From NCBI GenBank assembly GCA_015039465.1, contig MU130378.1, positions 1,864,570 through 1,928,569 of the forward strand: DNA of 64,000 nt, in the 5' to 3' direction. The DNA is from Phlegmacium glaucopus. Lineage: Eukaryota > Basidiomycota > Agaricomycetes > Agaricales > Cortinariaceae. Below, piece by piece: positions 35,995 to 49,342 of this stretch (position 1 is the first letter of the stretch; the number at the start of each line of letters is the position of its first letter). A model generated the notes under the pieces. It worked only from the letters and a program-made list of their open reading frames with translations, was not told the origin of the DNA and did no database searches. Made by a program: the position numbers and the translations under genes.

Positions 35995-38900
35995 ATGGCT
36001 GATAGACATCGCTCAGAGAACGGACAACGTTGGCCTGAGCCCACATCTGTTAGCGAACTTAACTCATCGCATATCGATGTGCGCAGGGCAGAAGAGGAAT
36101 TTAACACCCTTTCGCGCCAACTTTCAAATCGATCGGCCAATAGTATCAGAAAATCCACCGACTCAACGAATGTCCATGACCCGGAAAAAGGTCTAGATGC
36201 AGACCAGGAGTATTTCGACCTTCGTGAATATCTAACGTCCTCAAACGACGCAAATCAAAAGGCAGGGATAAAGCACAAGGTAAAATACGACCATCAGTTA
36301 CTTGGCGATGTACCGATAACGTGTCTTCAGAACGTCGGGGTTGTTTGGGACAACTTGCAGGTCGATGTCGCAGGGGGATTGGACAGCAAGGTATCCACAC
36401 TTTCCCCCATCAGTGGTAGTAGGTGACATATCTGATCTCATCTGCTTAGTTCTACATTGGCACTCTTGGAGGTGAATACTTTTGTCTAATACCATCATAC
36501 GTCATTGGACTTATTTAGCCACCAGGCGCCTGCATGTCATTTTTTATGACTCCAATTTTTTGGGCATGGAGTCTCCTTGGAACTCTTCTGCCTCTAAAGA
36601 AGCAACTCGTCACTCGAACGATTCTACACGAGTAAGTTCATCCTTCAGTCTCTTTTCATTCCTCCGTAATAAACATATCAATCTCAGATCATCTGGCGTG
36701 TTGAAGCCAGGTGAGATGTGCCTCGTCCTCGGATGTCCCGGTTCAGGTTGTTCGACCTTCCTCAAGACTATTGCAGACCAACGTGACGGATATTTAAATG
36801 TCTCCGGCGAGGTGCTCTACGCAGGAATTGACGCCGACGAAATGTTGAAACACTATAAAGGAGAAGTAGTCTACAATCAAGAAGGTTAGTAGAGGGACAT
36901 CATAATCTACAGCATTACGGAGACTTACCATGCAACGCAGATGATATTCACATCCCGACCTTGACTGTGGCTCAGACGTTGGCCTTCGCATTATCAACGT
37001 ATGTGACCTCTTCAATACATGATTTGAAATTTATAGGTCATTGTGCAATAGCAAGACACCCGGACCAAATGGCCGACTCCCTGGTATATCGCGCAAGGAT
37101 TTTGATGCTGAGGTGTCCGCAACATTGTTGCGCATGCTGAACATCTCGCATACTAAGCAAACGCTTGTCGGAGATGAATTCGTCCGTGGCGTTTCTGGAG
37201 GAGAGCGAAAGCGCGTTAGTATCGCCGAAATGATGGCCACTCGGGCTCGAGTACAATGCTGGGATAATTCCACACGCGGCTTAGATGCATCGACGGCTCT
37301 TGACTTTGTGAAAAGTCTTCGGATTATGACTGATGTATTGGGACAAACCACTTTTGTCACACTGTATGTGATCTGCTGCTCTATATATATTACTTTGATT
37401 TCTAATTGTTGCTCCAGGTATCAGGCCGGTGAAAGCATTTACCAGTTATTTGACAAAGTGCTTGTCCTGAATCAAGGACGACAAGTCTTTTATGGGCCTC
37501 CTTCCAAAGCCAGGGTTTACTTTGAGGGCCTAGGATATAACCCTCTGCCTCGCCAAAGTACTGCCGACTACCTTACTGGTTGCACTGACCCCAATGAACG
37601 ACAATACGCCCCTGGTAGATCGGCTCAAGATACACCATCTACGCCAGAAATGATGGAGGAAGCGTATCTCGATTCCAAGTTTGCTCGTGATAATGCAGCC
37701 GAATTAGAAAAGTACAAACTTCTTATGGAAACCGAGAAGACTGATCAAGAGGCATTCCGCGCTGCTGTTGCTGCCGACAAAAAAAAAGGTGTTTCGAAGA
37801 GCAGTCCCTACACGCTTGGTTTCACAGGCCAAGTGCGCGCCTTGACGATAAGGCAGTTTCAGCAAAGATTGCAGGACAAATTTCAACTCTATACAAGTTA
37901 CTCGTTATCAATCGTAAGATTGGTCCAAAAAACCTACGGACAGAGTGATTGATTTTCTTCTAGATCCTAGGAGTCGTTATTGGTGCCGCTTACTTTAAAC
38001 AACCGCTCACGTCCGCTGGAGCGTTCACGCGCGGTAGTGTCGTCTTCGCTGCTTTATTGACAACCTGTTTGGATGCTTTCGGAGAGGTTGGTCCATTGTC
38101 ATCTCCAAGCCTTTCGTTTTGATTCATATTTGATTTGACAGATGCCGATGCAAATGATTGGGAGGCCCATTTTGCGCAAGCAGGTAAGCCCGCTCCCCAC
38201 CTTTCCGCCTCGTCATGGACTCACTTTCCTAGACCACCTATCGCTTTTACAGACCATCCGTTATCGCATTAGCAAACACCTTGGCTGATATTCCATTTTC
38301 TGCCTTACGGGTCCTGCTGTTCAACATCGTGGTGTACTTCTTATCTGGCCTTCACCGATCGGCAGGCGCTTTTTGGACATTCCATCTGTTCAATTACTTG
38401 GCATACCTAGTAATGCAAGGTTTTTTCCGTACATTTGGGCACTTATGCGCCAACTTCGACGCGGCGTTCAGACTTGCTGCATTTTTTATTCCTAACTTGT
38501 AAGCATCCCTCCCCTACTTGACGACGTTTATCAATGTCTCTCAGCATAGAATATACTGGCTACATACTGCCAGTGATAAGGATGAAGCGATGGCTTTTTT
38601 GGATCGTAAGCAATCTCTTCAATTTCCTATTTGTATCATTGTGCTAATTATGACATTGCACAGTATTATATTAACCCAATTGCCTATGGTGAGTGATCAT
38701 AAATGACAGGGGCTCATCTTGATTATTCAACGCGACTTCGTTTCAGCATGGCAAGCATGCATGGAGAATGAATTTATGCGCATTGATGTAAGTTGGACAT
38801 CTAGTCGTGTTCGCGGTACTAACATATCTTTTTAGCTTACTTGCGATGGGAATTCCGTGGTTCCACGAGGTCTTAGCAAATATCCGTAAGAGGGTAATCT

Positions 38901-41900
38901 TTCATTTGCCAAGCACTCAATCTTACTCGCAATATAAGGCTGAAACTTGAATCCAATCAAGCATGCACCCTCTTCGGCTCTCAAGGCGGTAGCAATGTCA
39001 TTTCTGGTACTGCATACATATTAGCGGGTTATGCGATAGATGTCAAAGACATCTGGCGTCGTGACTTTCCAGTGCTGATTGGCTTCTTCATTCTCTTTCA
39101 ATTGACTCAGATCTTTATTTTGGAATTTTACCCTGTATGCTCATTGCGTTCTTCAACCTTTTGACTACACTGATTACCGTAACCTCAGCAATACGGATTG
39201 GACTTCTCGACCAAGATCTTTGCGAAAGAAACAAAAGAGATCAAGGAACTTAATGCTAAACTTCGAGAAAAGAAATCACCTAGGGATGAGGTTCGCGAGA
39301 AACAAAGTGTATTGTCGGAACCAAAAAGGTTAGTCAAGCGGGTCGGTTCCAACATTTTTCTTATCCGTCCTAGGCAAGAGAATGTGAAAGGCAAGAAAAC
39401 GTTCACCTGGGAAAACCTCAATTATCATGTGCCAGGACCGAATGGCCCTATTCGTCTCCTACACGATGTCTGTGGTTATGTCAAACCCGGGACCTTGACT
39501 GCGCTGATGGGAGCTAGTGGCGCTGGTAATTAGTACTTTTTCTTTCCGAGTCCCGAGTTCACGCTGATGATTCAATACTAATAGGGAAGACTACTTGCCT
39601 TGACGTTCTGGCACAGAGGAAGAACATTGGTGTTGTCAGTGGCGATGTTTTAGTACATGGTCGACCTTTGTCTTCGGACTTCGCCCGGGGGACTGCTTAT
39701 GGTATGTGACGTTTCTTGCCAGTACCTTACTATCTATTCATTCTTTTGAACAGCGGAACAGATGGATGTCCATGAGGGTACGATATGCTTTTTGAGCGGC
39801 AACATTGATATTGATACTGTCTTAGGAACGGCTACGGTTCGCGAAGCGATGCGTTTTTCTGCTTATCTTCGACAACCACAGAGTATTAGTCAAGAAGAGA
39901 AAGACCAATATGTGGAAGAGATGATTGAACTCCTCGAACTCCAGGATTTTTCAGAGGCCTTGGTCTTCAGTCTAGATGTTGAAGCACGAAAGAGGCTGAC
40001 GATCGGCGTCGAACTGGCGAGCAAACCAGAGCTTTTACTATTCCTCGATGAACCTACGTCCGGTTTGGACGCGCAGAGGTAATATAGCCACACTTATTTT
40101 TATTGATTCACACTTGCTGAACACTGAATGTGTAGTGCATGGAATCTGGTTCGTTTCTTGAGAAAATTAGCTGATCAGGGCCAAGCCATTCTTTGCACCA
40201 TTCACCAGCCATCATCGCTTTTATTTGAGAGCTTTGATCGCCTACTCTTGCTTGAAAGAGGCGGCGAAACCGTTTATTTCGGTGACATAGGTCGGGATTC
40301 TTCGGTTATCCGAGAGTATTTTGGCCATCATGGAGCACAGTGTCCATCAAATATCAATCCAGCAGAATATATGCTCGAGGCTATTGGGGCCGGTGTCACT
40401 CCCAGAGTTGGTAATCGGGATTGGAACGACATATGGTTGGAATCTCCGGAATTTCTCAAGATGAAGGAAGAAATCGGAGCTATAAAGAAAGCTGCCTTAC
40501 TAGAAGAAAACCCCGATCAAGCACTTGTAACTACTTGTGAGCAAGCTTCCTTTGTTGACATTGCCATTACCATTCTGACTTGTCAAAGATGCCAGTTCTT
40601 TCCTCTATCAACTCAAGATTGTGGTCCAGCGGAATAACACTGCCCTGTGGAGGTCCCCAGAGTACATTTTCACCCGGCTTTTCGTTTCAACCTTTATCTC
40701 GTTCTTCATTTCTCTGTCATTTCTGCAACTGGGAAACAGTTTAAGAGATCTCCAGTTCAGGGTTTTTGCCATGTATGTGCAATCAACTTGAATGAACTGC
40801 TGCGTTGTTCATAATCTCTCAGGTTTTGGGTCGTCGTTCTACCTGCGATTGTCATGTCGCAGATCGAACCATTGTTCATCATGAATCGAAGTGTGTTCCT
40901 ATCTCGTATCGTTCTTTATTGTTACTAATCCTCTTGTCAGGGGTTTTCATCCGGGGTACGTGTTCAACCAGGTTCAAAACCCCATTACTTAATGGGCCTC
41001 TTGCTTTCTTCAGAGTCTTCAAGCCGCATATATTCACCATATGTCTTCGCCCTAGGGCAATTGATTGGGGAAATTCCGTATAGTATTATCTGTGGAATCC
41101 TTTATTGGGTTCTGATGGTGTGTATCTGGAATACTTTTGATCGTGGCCGAGTCTTACTGAAAACTACCTTGAAGGTCTACCCCATGGGCTTTGGACAAGG
41201 AAGCGCAGGGCTCAATGGTACAGGCTTCCAGTTACTCATCATCCTTTTCATGTTACTATTTGGTGTAACTTTGGGTCAAATGGTGGCCGCTTTGTCACCA
41301 AGTATACAAGTAGGTCCTCTTATACATTCCTCTGATGCTATCTGACATTGTGTCAATAGGTGGCTGTTTTATTCAATCCTTTCATTGGTCTTGTTCTCGC
41401 AACATTCTGTGGCGTGACCATACCGTACCCCACGATGATTCATTTCTGGAAGTCATGGCTATATCAGTTAAACCCTTATACCCGTACTCTTGCGGCCATG
41501 GTTTCAACGGAGCTACAGTGAGTATTTAATCCATTGTCGACGGTCGGCCCTGCTATATCTTTCTAGTGGTCTTGTTACCAAATGCACATCGGATGAATTT
41601 GCCGTGTTCGACCCTCCCGCGAATCAAACCTGTTATGTTTGGGCCCAAGACTTTGTGAACTTGTTCGGTGGATACATCGACAACCCCTCGGACAGTTCGG
41701 GTTGCCGATATTGTCAATTTGCTGTTGGCGATCAGTTCTTCGTTCCACTGAATATCTCGTTTTCTAATCGATGGAGAGATGCGTTCATTATCTTCGCATT
41801 CTTCGGTGAGTTGCTGCTCGTTTCATAAAATTTCGAAGCTCATACATAGATATCATGACCAGTTTTCAACCTCATTGTAACCACAAGTAAGTTGATCAGA

Positions 41901-41983
41901 TTGGAATCTCCGGGTTGTATTGTCCATATATTGATTCGACGACTACAGTTGCCTCTCGCTTCTTAAGGTACCACAAGAGGTAG
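35995..41983 (+). CDS. PDR-type (ABCG) multidrug ABC transporter, full size
   Basis: This is a plasma-membrane efflux pump of the pleiotropic drug resistance family with the reverse layout NBD-TMD-NBD-TMD. The start [16 protein letters not shown] is at 35995. NBD1 has the PDR-specific Walker [13 protein letters not shown] with Cys in place of Lys, the signature [13 protein letters not shown] and the Walker B region [14 protein letters not shown]1 follows, with [23 protein letters not shown]2 has a standard Walker A GASGAGKTT, a degenerate signature [13 protein letters not shown] and [18 protein letters not shown]2 includes [15 protein letters not shown] and ends RFLRYHKR at 41983. The segment [20 protein letters not shown] before NBD1 reads in frame after splicing. 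About 20 introns are needed and all apparent frame changes fit intron ends, so the gene looks intact (about 1,400 residues). Substrates cannot be predicted. Confidence 0.93.
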
Positions 41984-42517
41984 ATGGCCAACTATGCTAA
42001 TAAAAGCTTAACTTGTAGAGATACGACTTGAACTAGATGTATATAGATGCGTTAGCTGCCCATTTATCTTTTTTCTTCTACAATAGTTAATGTCAATCAA
42101 TAAAATCTTTCCCACTGGCACTTGCTGCAGATCTCGAAGTACACATGAATTCAGTATATAAAAACGGTAGGCTCAGAGTGCGATTGACTCATTTGCGACC
42201 ACAATCTGGTATGCAAGCATGCTTCAACGCATCAAATTGTTGGCGAACGGATGTTTTGTGTCTCTGGATAATATTAACCGCCGAATTTGACGCATCAGCC
42301 TTCGGAGTATGCGTACACAGTCGTCATCATATACATATTACGCCGTTGCATTCTGAAAGTGGCATGATCGTGAAAATGGGGTGATTCGTCATGGTTTGAC
42401 AAATAGGCGTCCTGAACTAAAGACATCGTAGTCTTTTTCAAAAATGTGCTCTATTGTTGCTTGGGCGCATGGTGAAACTATTTCAAACGTTGACATTTTA
42501 TCTTTTAAGGAACTTTA
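41984..42517. other. Intergenic, no gene seen
   Basis: Convergent 3' ends of the ABC transporter and prefoldin genes. A short plus-strand open frame at 42145-42384 has no recognisable domain and is rejected. The AATAAA signal at 42514-42519 (minus strand) overlaps the prefoldin stop codon. Confidence 0.45.
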
Positions 42518-43043
42518 TTAGAAACTCACAATATCTCGAAGTTGGGATTGTGCATCGTTGTATTGCTTCTCGAGGTACTTCGACTGAAGACAGAAATGTA
42601 AACGAGTTCATGACAAGTGACAAATAAACCAACTTTTTTGTTCAAGTTAGCGATGTCATCTGATACATCTTTCTCTTGGTTTTTCAATTCTTCTTCCATG
42701 GTACTCCGGGGAACATGCATAAACCTGCATGGACATTGATAAGACCAGGATTTGGGGGGAATCACAAAGGCCTATAACGGACATCTTGCCAATACCCTTG
42801 TACAGTTTCACATCACCTTTCATCTGACTAATCTCGTCGATAGTCAATTGCAATATTCTGCGTTCGCGATCTTTGGAAGAACTTTGTTGCAAAGATGCAT
42901 TGAGAGCTTTTTGAGATTGCACCGCCGTCTGTTGGATTTGCATGAGAATCTAGCCATTCAAGTCATCGTCTTAAGCTTCAAGCATATAGATAAAGATATT
43001 GAACCAAGACCTTGCGTAAGGTATCATCCGAAAGAGAAGCCAT
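42518..43043 (-). CDS. PFD1: Prefoldin subunit 1
   Basis: Prefoldin is a cytosolic hexamer that hands unfolded actin and tubulin to the CCT chaperonin; subunit 1 is one of its beta-type chains. Exon 1 reads MASLSDDTLRK, joined over an intron to ILMQIQQTAVQSQKALNA. The beta-hairpin core follows (DRERRILQLTIDEIS; YKGIGKMF), then a second coiled-coil helix (EELKNQEKDVSDDIANLNKK; SKYLEKQYNDAQSQLRDI). The end is IVSF with a TAA at 42518-42520. About 125 residues, the normal size. The gene is divergent from SNU114 with only 123 bases between starts. The helix-hairpin-helix layout and the GKMF..P element make the call secure. Confidence 0.9.
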
Positions 43044-43166
43044 TGAGACGGAGATTGTAGCTGGTGTAATGATCGAAATAGTACTACTAACCTCCAATGG
43101 ACGGAGTTGTAAATTTATATCTAGCGCCAATTTCAACATTGACATCAACCACTTCCTTTTGAGAAC
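43044..43166. promoter_or_regulatory. Shared divergent promoter of PFD1 and SNU114
   Basis: Only 123 bases separate the two start codons, so a bidirectional promoter is likely. No factor site is called. Confidence 0.45.
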
Positions 43167-46100
43167 ATGGCTTCATTCGAGGATTACGACGAATTCGGCA
43201 ATTATATTGGCGCAGACCTTGATTCAGACGACGAAGATAATATTCCCGAAAACCGGTTCCAGGAGGAACCAGTCACTCGTCCGCTAGAAGGTTATGAAGA
43301 TGTCAAAATGCAGGAAGTGGATGATATGGCGCTAATGGAAGTTGACGGTGTGTTAAGGCCTTCTCCGAACCAGAACTTTTTCTAACATTGACGGAAGAAC
43401 CATCGCATAGGGCTGTCATTCTTCATGAGGATAAGCAATACTACCCTTCTGCAGAAGATGTCTATGGGCCTGGGGTTGAGACACTAGTTCAGGAGGAAGA
43501 TGCCCAACCTCTTTCCGAGCCCATCATTGCTCCAATAAAAATTAGAAAATGGACGGTAGAAGAAAAAGACATGCCTGAAACGCGATTTGACAAAAGGTGT
43601 GTTGTCCAGTCTTCTCATATTTATCGCGTTTTGACGGCTTTCTAAGCTTTCTGCTGAATATGACAGCATTTCCAGAGATGATTCGAAATGTTGCAATAGT
43701 CGGCCACTTACATCACGGAAAAACAGCGCTGATGGATATGCTTGTTTTTGAAACTCATAAGCTAATATGGGATGCAGATAAACCGGTTCGTAAATACAGA
43801 GACAGTCTGGCTTGAGCGTAACTCATTGTATGCATATAGACACGCTACACAGACACGCACATTTTGTCACGAGAGCGCCAAATTTCAATCAAATCCTCTC
43901 CTATGTCCTTGATCCTCTCCAACACTGCCGGAAAATCTCACCTAATCCATTTCATCGATACACCTGGACACATTAATTTTGTGGACGAAGTAGCGTCTGC
44001 TGTACGCTTGGTTGACGGCATCCTATTGGTTGTCGACGTTGTTGAAGGGGTATGTGAATCATCTACGGGAGGGACGAGACACTCATTTCATCCGCTAGCT
44101 CATGGTTGGGACGGAGTTTGTTCTGAGACACGCCCTACAAGAGGGCGTCAAAATTACACTAGTTGTAAACAAAATTGACAGACTCATCCTTGAATTGCGC
44201 ATCAAACCTACTGATGCCTTCTATAAAATTAAGCATACCATCGAGGAGATAAACTCATTCATCAGGTGTGCTTCCACCGTCTCGCAATATTCAGGCCTAA
44301 CATTGTGATCAGTGCAATAGACCCAAACCCCGAGCTAAGATTGAGTCCGGAAAACGGAAATGTGGCATTTGCAAGCACAGACATGAACTGGTGTTTCACG
44401 CTTCGTTCGTTTGCGCAAATGTATGCTGACACCTACGGTAATCTCAGAATAATTTTACTGTCCACCGCGTGTTGACTGGTCAATCAAGGCTCTCTTGATG
44501 TCAAGTCGTTTGCAGATCGTTTATGGGGTGACATTTACTTCACCAAAGACCGAAAATTCACCCGTAAACAAGCCGACCCGGAGTCTGAGCGCACTTTTGT
44601 TCATTTCATTCTAAACCCACTCTACAAGTTGTACAGCCACGTCCTGAGCGAGGAAACCGACGCTTTGAAAGAAACCTTGAAAGGTTTGGGAATCCAATTG
44701 AAGCCTGTCTTGTACAAGATGGATGTCAGGCCCCTCCTGAAAGCTGTTCTAGATCAATTCTTTGGTCCGTCTACAGGCCTTGTTGATGTAATAGTGGAAC
44801 ATATTCCTTCACCAATTGATGGCGCTGCAAACAAGGTTTTTGATATCCAATCCTCTGTGGCTACTTTCCTATGCTTATGTATTCTGAAGGTCGAAGGGAC
44901 ATATTTAGGACCACAATCTTCTGAACTCGTCGCCTCGATGAAACTTTGTGACCCAGAGGGTCCTGTCATGGTTCAGATTGCTAAGCTCTACCATACCACT
45001 GACGCCCAATCGTTCCGGTCGTTTGGGCGTGTTATAAGTGGTACGTTGCGGAAGGGAATGGATGTTAAAGTTTTGGGCGAAGGATACTCTCCTGAGGATG
45101 AGGAGGACATGATGAAGGCCACTGTGGATGACCTTTGGATTAGCGAATCCCGGTTGGTCACGACCATATAGTCTGCCATAACTTGACTAATCAGAAGACA
45201 CAGGTATTTCATTCCAGCGGACGAGATCCCAGCTGGAAATCTTGTTCTGATTGGCGGGGTCGATGCTTCAATTTCCAAGACAGCGACCCTGGCAGGACCT
45301 GGCATTCAAGACGATTTGCATATCTTTCGGCCTATTAAACACATGACGCAGTCGGTTCTCAAAATTGCTATTGAACCCATAGCTCCCTCTGAACTTCCAA
45401 AAATGCTTGCCGGCTTGCGCAGCATTAACAAGTCATACCCTCTGGTATCAACAAAAGTCGAAGAGAGCGGGGAGCACGTTGTCGTTGGGACAGGAGAGTT
45501 ATATTTGGATTGCGTCATGCACGATCTACGCCGCCTGTTCTCTGAAATTGAGATCAAAGTTTCAGATCCGGTGACCAAATTCAGTGAAACTGTATTGGAA
45601 ACAAGTGCCCTGAAGTGCTACGCAGATACGCCAAACAAGAAGTGAGAGGTTCAATCTTATTCGTCGAGATGATACTGAAATTGTGATAGAAACAAAATAA
45701 CCATGATTGCTGAACCTTTAGAACGTGGCATAGCGGAAGATATTGAACGTGGACGCGTTAACATGCGTATGACGGCCAAGGAACGAGGAGGCTTCTTTCA
45801 AGAAAAATATTCATGGGATTTGCTTGCCTCACGTTCGATCTGGGCATTTGGCCCAGACGAAAATGGCCCAAATATCCTTCTAGACGATACGCTCCCGTCA
45901 CAGGTGAGGGTCTTAACCGGTACTCCCAAAAAAGACTTTTTTTTTAAACAAGAAATATCTAGATAGATAAGAAGCTTCTGGGCACTGTGAAAGAACACAT
46001 AAAACAAGGATTCCAGTGGGGTGCTCGTGAAGGACCACTGTGTGATGAACGTTAGTAGAGGCAAGGCTAGTTCTCCGTTCACATTTCACTGACCATGATC

Positions 46101-46829
46101 CCTAGCAATGCGCAATGTTAAATTCCGATTGTTGGATGCCAGCCTAGCGCAGGAGCCAATCTTTCGTGGAGGAGGCCAAATAGTCCCAACCGCTCGCCGT
46201 GTCTGCTACTCGTCGTTCTTGATGGTGAGTATCGTAGATGATTTAGAGTCACTTTTATTAACACTTAGCAATAGGCAACTCCTAGGTTGATGGAACCAGT
46301 GTATTATGTGGAAGTCCAAGCACCAGCTGATTGTATATCAGCTGTGTACACAGTTCTTGCTCGTCGTCGTGGCCACGTCACGCAAGATATACCAAAAGCT
46401 GGATCACCCCTTTATACTGTCAAAGCTTTGATTCCAGTAATAGATGCGAACGGGTTCGAAACCGATTTACGAACAGCGACGCAAGGCCAAGCCTTCTGCC
46501 TGCAGGTTTTCGACCATTGGTCCATTGTACCAGGTAAGATTCTATCGCAGATTGGACTAATCCGATGTCTGAGGGAAAGTAGGTGACCCTACGGATACAA
46601 GCATCAAACTTCGGCCACTCGAACCCGCATCTGGACAGGCATTGGCGCGAGATCTTGTTTTGAAAACGCGACGAAGAAAAGGGCTGGGAGACCAGATCGC
46701 AGTGTCCAAATATCTAGATGACGAATTTGTGGTATGCTGTTATCTCCTTTTTCTTTTCTTGTGGATTCAAGAACTTCCTCTTTACAGTTGGCTCTATCGG
46801 CGTCAGGACACGCTGACCTACTTGGTTGA
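43167..46829 (+). CDS. SNU114: U5 snRNP GTPase Snu114 (EFTUD2)
   Basis: Snu114 is an EF-2-like GTPase of the U5 snRNP that governs spliceosome activation and disassembly. The start [20 protein letters not shown] is followed by the acidic N-terminal extension special to Snu114 and absent from EF-2. The GTPase domain shows G1 [23 protein letters not shown] (G3) and [10 protein letters not shown] (G4). Later domains carry FHSVLSEE-like and [13 protein letters not shown], then the EF-2-type elements [15 protein letters not shown] and the C-terminal [20 protein letters not shown]. The last intron lies before [13 protein letters not shown] and the stop at 46827-46829. Roughly ten introns are needed. 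All three GTP-binding motifs are intact. Expected length is near 980 residues, matching the family. Confidence 0.94.
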
Positions 46830-47098
46830 GTCTGGTGGTCGACTAGTGTATCTGTAGTTAATGTTATGTGTAGTGGTACTTAGGGAATGGCATCTGATCG
46901 TTTCGAATATATCTTGTGTGCGCAAAGCAGCAAGTCAAGGTTGAATAGAAGAAATTACATTACATTTAGTAATAGAGGGACCTCGACCCACCCGTAAGGC
47001 AGACAACATGCATCGAATCAATAACTAGACATCGACCGCCGAGAGTAAACCCAAACAATGCATAATTACAGCCCTTCAATAAAGTTACTCAACCACTT
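46830..47098. other. Convergent 3' ends of SNU114 and calnexin
   Basis: A 269-base interval between two convergent stops. I see no gene here. Confidence 0.4.
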
Positions 47099-49191
47099 CT
47101 ACTTGTTGACATTGCGCTTTTTGAGGTTGCCATCATCTTTCTTGGAGTCACCTGCAGATGAGACCGGTGCGGCCTCAGACTCCATCTTGTCATCCGCGGT
47201 GACAGCATCAGTCTTTTTAGTAGACTACATGGATGCCGCGATGAGTTCAAAAACCAAAGAAAAAAAAATTGGAGATAATCCGACCTTGGTAACAACTGGT
47301 TTCTGTGCGCCACCGATGATACTAATCAAGGCACCGAACATTCCGAAGAGAGTGAAAAGAGCGCCAGCGAGAGCAGCACCGGTTTCAGGTTGAGACTTGA
47401 AGGCGCCCAGGGGATCATCCTTAGCGGCCTCGATGAAGGCGATGACACGGGTGCGAATGAAGCTGACAGGGTCATCCTTGAAGGAGAGCGGCTCCTCGTC
47501 GTCATCTTCAGCGGTGATAGGTTTATCAGCAGCAACTTCCAGAGGTTTTTTGATCTCAAATGTTTCAGCAGCGAATTTCTTGGCATCCTCAGCAGAATGA
47601 CCGATATAAAGGTTGTCAAAGAGGATATCCTCAGTCATGGTCCAGAGTTCAATACCAACACCGCCCTAAGTATGTCTATGAGAATCTCATTGTCCACCCA
47701 GTAGAGAAGGGTCTTACAATCTTTGCCAGCGACTTTACGGGAGTCTCATCCTCGAAGTAGGCTGGGTTAGGGATCTTGCGGGGTGCCCAGACACCTTTGT
47801 AGGCGGGGTTGTCAATTTGAGGAGCATACCATTTGCCTTTGTAGGCAGGGTTGGCTTTGAAAGGACTAGATGATCGATTAATCAGATGGTATGGCATCTA
47901 ATTCATGGTCATAACAAACCGTTTCCATTCTCCACAACCAGCAGCGTCCGCGCATTTGGGGTTAGGGACAGTAGGGGCAATCCAGTCACCGTCTTCTTGA
48001 TCATCCCATTCCTCGGGCTTGGTGGCATCTTCAGGAACGGTTATCAGCGATGAAACATAAACATTGTAGGTGGGGATTGCCTACCGGGATCTGGAATGGT
48101 CGAAGGCTCATCATCAAGCCATCCCTCGGGCTTCACTGCATCTTCGTCGACGATCTCGTAGGGTGCGTCCTCATCCCAATCAGCCGGCTAAAGACGTGAA
48201 CGATTAAATATAGGACTTGGGAGTATAACAAGCAATACACAAAACACACCTTTTCGGCAGAAGGATCGGGGATCTTGGCTTGTTCAACCCAGTCTTCAGG
48301 CTTCTGGTCTTCAGGATCATCGATTTCCTTGGGTGGGTTGACAGCGGGGTCAAAGTCTTCGAGTAAGCTACCTTTCTTGTCGCTTTCGCCATTGATGAGG
48401 ATCTCATAGGTATTGTCGGGGCTAAGGAGACGATGAGAAAAAAGTCACAGACGACGACGTGTCACCTTACTTGACAATGAGAGTGTACAGATTGGTTAAT
48501 TTTTCGATAGTTGGACGAGGAGAAACCTTGAGATGTTTTTCTTCGGTCTCGCCTGTCTTGGGACTCTTGTGTCGGAAGATGAAGTGGACCTACAGAAGAA
48601 TATATCAGGGAAGGTCATTGCGAAGAAAAACACATGTCAAGTACCTTCGTGCCTGGGCAGGTTAAATCAGGACCGAACATGACGACCCAAGGGGTAGTGT
48701 CAGAAAATTCTTTGCCGCTGGTTTGGAAACCATCTTCAAGAAGTTTGACATAACCACCACCACAGTTACCACCTTGCTGATACTTGACTTCATACTGGAC
48801 AACCAGAGGTTTGTTCTTGAAGTCGAGAGGTGTGGCAAAGGGAGCAGATATGGCATGGTGAGCAGCTTTGCTTTTTGCAACAAGGCCCTTATCACCCTCG
48901 ACAACCGAAATGGCTGGATCTTCTACATCCCATTTACCGACGTAGCTGAAGGTTTCGCCGCCTACGGGTGTCTTCTTGGTCGCTTCTGAAGGTGTCCAAC
49001 GTTGAGACCAATCTTCTGTGAATTGTTCAACGAAAGGAGCTTCAAGAGTGGTGGGCTGGGATACAAATTAGAATGAGCAACTACTGAGGGTAATTGTGGA
49101 TATTTACTGAGAATGTTGGTTTAGGTGCGTCTGATTGAGCCAATGCTCCAGAGGCAGCGAGAGCGATAAAAGAAAGCGTTACACTTCGCAT
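47099..49191 (-). CDS. CNX1: Calnexin, ER lectin chaperone
   Basis: Calnexin is a type I ER membrane chaperone that binds monoglucosylated glycoproteins. The protein starts with the signal peptide [18 protein letters not shown]. The lectin domain includes [20 protein letters not shown] and [19 protein letters not shown] with the conserved cysteine. The proline-rich P-domain is clear, with [40 protein letters not shown] and the second repeat type [21 protein letters not shown] membrane segment near [19 protein letters not shown] is followed by a charged cytosolic tail ending KKRNVNK, with the stop at 47099. About seven introns. Length near 560 residues is normal. CCACGT-like and CACGTG sites in the promoter are compatible with unfolded-protein-response control, but this is inference. 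Confidence 0.96.
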
Positions 49192-49342
49192 TGTTATACG
49201 AAGGACCTGGTTATGAACAGAGAACGAAGAGAATGTGGGATGTGTGAGTATTATCTTATTTAAATAAATTTATAAACAACAACATACGTGGCATCTCCCA
49301 CACATCACGTGAATGAAAACACACCTGCCTTGAGGTGATACT
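49192..49342. promoter_or_regulatory. Shared divergent promoter of calnexin and DUS2
   Basis: This 151-base interval separates divergent starts. It holds an A/T-rich TATA-like stretch (about 49256-49275), an ACGTGG site (49286-49291, CCACGT on the calnexin strand) and a CACGTG palindrome (49306-49311). Such cores occur in unfolded-protein-response and bHLH/bZIP sites, but function here is untested. Confidence 0.45.

Noticed and set aside
36480..36640. Apparent frame break in the ABC transporter before NBD1
   Set aside because: Choosing the right frame after the intron gives [20 protein letters not shown] leading into [10 protein letters not shown], the normal PDR sequence, so there is no break.
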